This document shows positions 59,771 to 64,000 of a stretch of DNA of 64,000 bases, one piece after another. Origin of the DNA: Gracilimonas sp. (lineage in GTDB: Bacteria > Bacteroidota > Rhodothermia > Balneolales > Balneolaceae); the NCBI RefSeq assembly GCF_040218225.1, contig NZ_JAVJQO010000003.1, positions 227,326 to 291,325 on the forward strand, written 5' to 3'. The notes beneath the pieces are model-generated. The model had not been told where the DNA came from. It saw nothing but the letters and a program-made list of their open reading frames with translations, and searched no databases. Position numbers and translations under genes: made by a program. Each line of letters opens with the position of its first letter. Position 1 is the first letter of the stretch.

Positions 59771-60130
59771 TCAGCTATCTGCAAGCACCTTTTGATGCAG
59801 TGACGTGAGCATGTTTTTAATCTCAGTCACTTTATTCGATTGTTCTTTGAAAATTTGGTCGGTTACAAAACCTAAATCTTTGGCAAGAATCAGCTGATAT
59901 TCCAGCTCTGACGCCGAGCCCATCGCCATATTTGCAAAATGGGCAAATTCTGATTGGGAATTTCTTCCGCAACCTTCAGCTAAATTGGTGGGTATTGATG
60001 AAACAGACCTCCGCATCTGACTTATCAGGCCATGTAATTCCTCTTTGGGAAAAGACGCTGTTGAGTTATAAATCGACAAAGCCAATAAATGACTTTTTTG
60101 CCAAACGGATAATGTTCTAAAATCTCTCAT
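59771..60130 (-). CDS. Four-helix-bundle protein (IVP/S23-like), copy 3, antisense in the efflux operon
   Basis: A 119-residue protein of the same family as the two passengers of the paa operon: RDFRTLSVWQKSHLLALSIY, FPKEELHGLISQMRRSVSSI, PTNLAEGCGRNSQSEFAHFA. It is on the opposite strand to the surrounding efflux genes, separating the adaptor from the ATPase gene, with its stop three bases from the adaptor stop. It is closer to copy 1 than to copy 2 (LSVWxK, GL.SQ.RRSV.SI, N.AEG.GR). The position suggests insertion into a formerly continuous operon. Function unknown. Confidence 0.85.
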   Translation of the reverse strand: MRDFRTLSVWQKSHLLALSIYNSTASFPKEELHGLISQMRRSVSSIPTNLAEGCGRNSQSEFAHFANMAMGSASELEYQLILAKDLGFVTDQIFKEQSNKVTEIKNMLTSLHQKVLADS

Positions 60131-60243
60131 AAGATTTTAACCTTTAATTTTGAACCGACTGATAGCTTTAACAGTAAGAGCAATTAAAAACGAATTCCTT
60201 ACAAAAAATTTTTAAAAAGACCATCAACCAAAACAAATACACC

Positions 60244-60933
60244 ATGATTCAAACTAAAAACCTTAAAAAAGTATATACCACTGAAGAAGTGGAAACTACT
60301 GCATTGAGTAACGTAAACCTTGAAATTAATGAGGGTGAATTTGTAGCCATCATGGGACCATCGGGATGTGGCAAATCTACCCTTTTGAATATTATGGGGC
60401 TGCTGGATAATCCTTCCGATGGAGAATACCATTTCCTGGGACATGAAATTTCTACCCATTCAGAACGAGAACGCGCTCAGCTTCGCAAAGGCAACATTGG
60501 ATTCATCTTCCAGAGCTTTAACCTGATCGATGAACTAACAGTATTCGAAAATGTTGAATTACCATTGCTTTACCTGGGTGTTGATTCTGCCGAGCGAAAA
60601 GAAAAAGTAGAAACGGCACTAGACCGAATGGGCATGATGCACCGTCGTAATCACTTTCCACAACAGCTATCCGGTGGACAGCAGCAGCGTGTGGCCATCG
60701 CCCGTGCCGTTGTAGCCAATGCAAAGCTGATCCTTGCCGATGAGCCGACAGGTAACCTGGATTCCGATCATGGTGATGAAGTAATGAAGCTGTTAGCTGA
60801 GCTCAATGAAGCCGGAACTACCATTGTGATGGTAACTCACTCTCCCCACGATGCCGATTACGCCCGACGGGTTATTCATCTGTTCGACGGACACGTGGTA
60901 ACTGAGAATATGCAGGAAGGTTTTCATGTATAA
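60244..60933 (+). CDS. MacB/LolD-type ABC transporter ATP-binding protein
   Basis: A 229-residue ATPase. Walker A is [13 protein letters not shown], the signature is [15 protein letters not shown], Walker B is [13 protein letters not shown] and the H-loop is VTHSPHD. The short length and the EPTGNLDS motif are typical of the MacB/LolD group. It forms an exporter with the permease that follows after 99 bp. The substrate is unknown; the group exports peptides, lipoproteins or antibiotics. Spacing to the upstream adaptor is 476 bp because of the antisense insertion. Confidence 0.92.
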   Translation: MIQTKNLKKVYTTEEVETTALSNVNLEINEGEFVAIMGPSGCGKSTLLNIMGLLDNPSDGEYHFLGHEISTHSERERAQLRKGNIGFIFQSFNLIDELTVFENVELPLLYLGVDSAERKEKVETALDRMGMMHRRNHFPQQLSGGQQQRVAIARAVVANAKLILADEPTGNLDSDHGDEVMKLLAELNEAGTTIVMVTHSPHDADYARRVIHLFDGHVVTENMQEGFHV

Positions 60934-61032
60934 GAGCTTTTAGCTTTCAGTTTTGACCGGATGGAATAAACCGAAAGCTTAAGCATGAAAGCTTTAGAAT
61001 CACTCTTACCGAACAATCAAAATTAAATTGCT

Positions 61033-63417
61033 ATGCTGAAAAACTATTTCAAAATTGCCCTTAGAAATATATCGAAGCATAAGGGATATTCGTTTATTAA
61101 TATCTCCGGACTGGCAATTGGTATCGCCTGTTGCCTGTTAATTTTGGTGTACGTACAGCATGAACTAAGCTATGATGAGTATCATCAGAACGCAGACCGA
61201 ATTGTACGGGTAAGTATGGATGTCGGGGAGGAAAACCCTATTGCAGTCACTCCTTCCATGGTGGCCCCTACATTAAAACAAATAGTACCGGAAATAGAAC
61301 AATGGGTTCGTATTTATGAACCAACACGATATAGCCCGGCTATCATAACTGCCAATGAGAATAAATTTCAGGAAGAGAGTTTCTTCTACGCAGATTCCAG
61401 CTTCTTTCAGATATTCACTTTTGATTTTATTGCCGGTAATCCCAACACTGCTCTCGATAATCCAAGGTCGTTAGTTCTTCCCAAATCTACAGCACTGAAA
61501 TTGTTCGGATCCACTGATGTTCTTGGAGAAACGGTTAATACACGAATATTCAACACCAACTATGATTTCGAAGTAACCGGGGTTATTGAAGACGTCCCCA
61601 CCAATTCTCATTTCACATTTGATTACCTTGGCTCGCTTCATACCATGAGTAGTTGGTCTCAATTGGATGACTCTCAGATCAGATCTGCAAACTTTTTTAC
61701 CTACCTGCTGCTTAATAACAGTAATTCAACCGGGCCGTTGGAACAAAAGGCCAATTCTTTTATCACTGAGAACCTTGTTCAAGACCGAATTGATAAATTG
61801 GTTTTTACTCCCGTTTCAGAACTGTATCTGAATTCAAATTTCGAATTTGAAATTGCTCCTATGGGCAGCATGCAAAACGTAATTGGGTTCATTTTTCTCG
61901 CACTAATGGTATTGATTATTGCCACTATAAATTATGTGAACCTGGCTACAGCACGCTCTTCAAGAAGAGGAGCTGAAGTAGGTATCCGTAAAGCACTGGG
62001 CGCGGTAAAATCACAACTGGTGAAACAGTTTTATGGAGAATCGATACTTCTCACTCTTTTCTCAGTTTTATTAGCACTGATCCTTGTAGAATTCTTTAAG
62101 GAACCTTTTTTCGACCTGATGGGTAAAGAAGTCAGCTTTAATCTGTTTACTGATCCTTCTGCCTGGATACTTCTGGGCGGCATAACTGTTATTACCGCCG
62201 CACTTGCAGGAAGTTATCCTGCGTTTCTTCTTTCTTCATATCAGCCAGTCAGAGTTTTAAAAGGATTACTCGGCACCACAGGATCAGACCGCACACTCCG
62301 AAAGGGGTTGGTTATATCTCAGTTTGCTATTTCCACATTCCTGATTTTGTGCACGGTCATCATCTATCAGCAAACAAATTTCATTCTCACAGCAGACCTC
62401 GGTTTTGATGATGAGGAAGTGATTGTTCTTCCCGCCAGAGATAATGAACTTGCGGCAAAGCAGGATCTGTTAAAGAGTGAAGTTCTCCGCCAGCCGGGAG
62501 TTAAAGCAGCCACGTACATGTCAAATATTCCGGGTAAAGTATTCGGCGGCTATGGGTCGGTTCATAATACAACCATGGAGCCTATTGGAACTGCGGCAGG
62601 TGCAGCAGATGCTGATTTGGCACAAACCTTGGGAATCGAGTTAGTTGCCGGAAACGGGTTTCCTGATAACCCATCCTACACCCGTGAGCAGGGATATGTG
62701 TATCTCATAAACGAGCAATTGGCACAAGCACATGGCTGGTCGCCTCAAGAAGCTGTTGGAAAGCCATTCAACGTGTTGGGAGGAAGAGAAGGTGAAGTTG
62801 TCGGTGTGATGCAAGACTTCAACTACCAATCTCTAAGAGAAAATGTAGAACCGCTGGCATTATTTATTCATGAGCAAATGTATAACTATCTGTTGGTGAA
62901 AGTTGAACCGGGTAATCTTCAGGGCACGATAGCAGCTCTTGACAATATCTGGCAGGATATAGCCCCACACCGCCCTTTTGAATTTGAATTTATGGATCAG
63001 CAATTGAATGCCCTTTATCAGTCTGAACTGCAGACCCGAAATCTGCTGCTGGCATTTTCCGGGCTGGCGATATTCATTGCTTGTCTTGGTCTTGTTGGAC
63101 TTTCTTCCTTCTTAATTGAGCGCCGGGCCAAAGAAATTGGTATCCGCAAAGTGCTGGGGGCTTCAGTCGTAAAAATAGTATCGTTGCTTTCAGCTGACTT
63201 TCTCAAATTAGTGGCCATCGGTTTTGTGGTGGGTACACCCATTGCCTGGTATGTGATGGACCAATGGCTCACCAACTTCGCTTATCGCATTGATATAGGT
63301 ATTGCTGTATTTCTGACCGTGGGGCTAATCGCAATGATTGTAGCTGTTTTAACCGTTAGCTGGCAATCCATCAAAGCAGCTGTGGCTAATCCTGTGGATA
63401 GTTTAAGGAGTGAATGA
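61033..63417 (+). CDS. MacB-like ABC permease with two MacB periplasmic core domains
   Basis: A 794-residue permease of the FtsX/MacB_PCD type with four membrane helices per half. The first is at about 20-42, followed by a large periplasmic domain (about 50-280), then helices near 285-305, 335-360 and 380-400. A second helix and core-domain set follows (about 425-680). The last three helices carry RRAKEIGIRKVLGAS, the family signature; SRRGAEVGIRKALGAV is the first-half equivalent. Bacteroidota members are often double-length like this. It works with the ATPase encoded just upstream. Confidence 0.9.
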   Translation: MLKNYFKIALRNISKHKGYSFINISGLAIGIACCLLILVYVQHELSYDEYHQNADRIVRVSMDVGEENPIAVTPSMVAPTLKQIVPEIEQWVRIYEPTRYSPAIITANENKFQEESFFYADSSFFQIFTFDFIAGNPNTALDNPRSLVLPKSTALKLFGSTDVLGETVNTRIFNTNYDFEVTGVIEDVPTNSHFTFDYLGSLHTMSSWSQLDDSQIRSANFFTYLLLNNSNSTGPLEQKANSFITENLVQDRIDKLVFTPVSELYLNSNFEFEIAPMGSMQNVIGFIFLALMVLIIATINYVNLATARSSRRGAEVGIRKALGAVKSQLVKQFYGESILLTLFSVLLALILVEFFKEPFFDLMGKEVSFNLFTDPSAWILLGGITVITAALAGSYPAFLLSSYQPVRVLKGLLGTTGSDRTLRKGLVISQFAISTFLILCTVIIYQQTNFILTADLGFDDEEVIVLPARDNELAAKQDLLKSEVLRQPGVKAATYMSNIPGKVFGGYGSVHNTTMEPIGTAAGAADADLAQTLGIELVAGNGFPDNPSYTREQGYVYLINEQLAQAHGWSPQEAVGKPFNVLGGREGEVVGVMQDFNYQSLRENVEPLALFIHEQMYNYLLVKVEPGNLQGTIAALDNIWQDIAPHRPFEFEFMDQQLNALYQSELQTRNLLLAFSGLAIFIACLGLVGLSSFLIERRAKEIGIRKVLGASVVKIVSLLSADFLKLVAIGFVVGTPIAWYVMDQWLTNFAYRIDIGIAVFLTVGLIAMIVAVLTVSWQSIKAAVANPVDSLRSE

Positions 63418-63496
63418 TTTGAGAAGAATATGAAAGTGAATCTTCTTAGGTTCATTTCCGTCTTTCTCTTCCATTACTCCGAACAATTTTGCATTG

Positions 63497-64000
63497 ATGA
63501 AAAAAATGTTATCAGCAGGTTTACTATTAGTAACTCTCGGAACCGGTCTGGCAGAAGCCCAATCACAAAAGAACTCACCTGAACTTTATTTAGGACAAAA
63601 CCCGCCCGGGTCGGAACCTCTGGTTTTTGCTCCTGACTTAATTTCCAAAGCCGATGAATATGAGTTCGGCTCTGTATTCTCAAAAGACGCTAGCGAATTC
63701 TTTTATGGCGTGGATATAGACGGCAAAACGGAGATTAGAACAACCCATTGGGATGGCGATAAGTGGACAGAACCCGAAGTTCTCATTTCCCATTCTGCCT
63801 TTAGTTTCAATGATCCCTTTTTATCACCGGATGAGTCGAAGCTTTATTTCATTTCTAACAAATCTGAAAATCAACAAAGTGATCCAAAGGATTACGATAT
63901 ATGGTATATAAACCGGGAGGAAGCAGGCTGGTCTGATCCGGTTAATGCAGGAACCCCCATTAATACCGAATCTCACGAATATTACATTTCTTTTACTTCT
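63497..64000 (+). CDS. Secreted PD40/TolB-like propeller protein, partial at window end
   Basis: A new frame from the ATG at 63497 with 168 codons visible, open to the last base. The signal peptide ends LAEAQ. The mature part has propeller motifs (YEFGSVFSKDASEFFYGVDI and FNDPFLSPDESKLYFISN, then DYDIWYINREEAGWSDPV), typical of PD40 repeats found in exported Bacteroidota proteins. The rest is beyond the window. It follows the permease by 79 bp and may belong to the efflux operon or stand alone. Confidence 0.75.
   Translation, partial: MKKMLSAGLLLVTLGTGLAEAQSQKNSPELYLGQNPPGSEPLVFAPDLISKADEYEFGSVFSKDASEFFYGVDIDGKTEIRTTHWDGDKWTEPEVLISHSAFSFNDPFLSPDESKLYFISNKSENQQSDPKDYDIWYINREEAGWSDPVNAGTPINTESHEYYISFTS

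Noticed and set aside
60942-60979. AGCTTT...AAAGCT inverted repeat between the ABC ATPase and permease genes
   Set aside because: Imperfect arms and no T run; more likely common spacer sequence than a terminator within a working operon.
1-64000. CRISPR array or prophage
   Set aside because: No regularly spaced direct repeats and no phage structural, integrase or lysis genes were seen.

Overview
The window reads as a chromosomal stretch of a heterotrophic Bacteroidota/Balneolota-like bacterium (Balneolales is my best guess, inferred and not tested). The reasons are moderate-to-low GC, weak or absent Shine-Dalgarno sequences, a TAnnTTTG-type -7 element, many secreted M14/M24/M61 peptidases and lipoproteins, HisKA_2 kinases with two-component propellers, and aromatic-acid catabolism. 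Nearly all of it is coding. I see no tRNA, rRNA, CRISPR array, transposase or prophage.

Layout: 1-6.9 kb holds the end of glutamate synthase, a DtxR/MntR regulator with a probable operator, an RsbU-type phosphatase, an NRDE protein, a small lipoprotein and an NhaC-type antiporter. 7-10.4 kb holds two tandem secreted M14 peptidase homologues; the first has lost every zinc-binding and catalytic residue. 10.5-13.1 kb holds gltX, a WbqC-like gene and palindromic repeats. 13.1-17.8 kb is an AT-rich minus-strand peptide-export cassette. It has an AraC-type HTH protein, a small HTH protein whose C-terminus carries a double-glycine-leader-like motif, two short double-glycine precursor peptides (one of only 55 codons), an intergenic terminator, an HlyD-type adaptor and a C39-peptidase ABC exporter. 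18-26.4 kb holds an acyl-CoA ligase, a GNAT enzyme, an M24 peptidase, an LVIVD-type lipoprotein, a DUF305 lipoprotein and an M61 peptidase.

26.7-47.4 kb is dominated by aromatic catabolism. hmgA and hppD (tyrosine to homogentisate to maleylacetoacetate) lie on the minus strand and a long paa operon (phenylacetyl-CoA epoxidation, ring opening and beta-oxidation) on the plus strand. Between them sit a probable toxin-antitoxin-chaperone module with a SecB-like third gene (29.3-30.75 kb), an unknown helical protein and an orphan histidine kinase. The paa operon carries unrelated passengers: an SGNH hydrolase, a DUF4260 protein, two four-helix-bundle (IVP-like) proteins and a lipoprotein. paaE and paaK are not in the window.

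47.4-64 kb holds a propeller-type sensor kinase, a propeller-amidohydrolase fusion, a DUF3667 protein, an AlkD-like protein and an NtrB/NtrC-like pair. The pair is divergent from a MacAB-like efflux operon preceded by a sigma-54-like promoter and two phased palindromes. The window ends inside a secreted PD40 propeller gene. Several classes of 70-140 bp palindromic repeats are scattered between genes, including two copies of exactly 90 bp that lie 43 kb apart.
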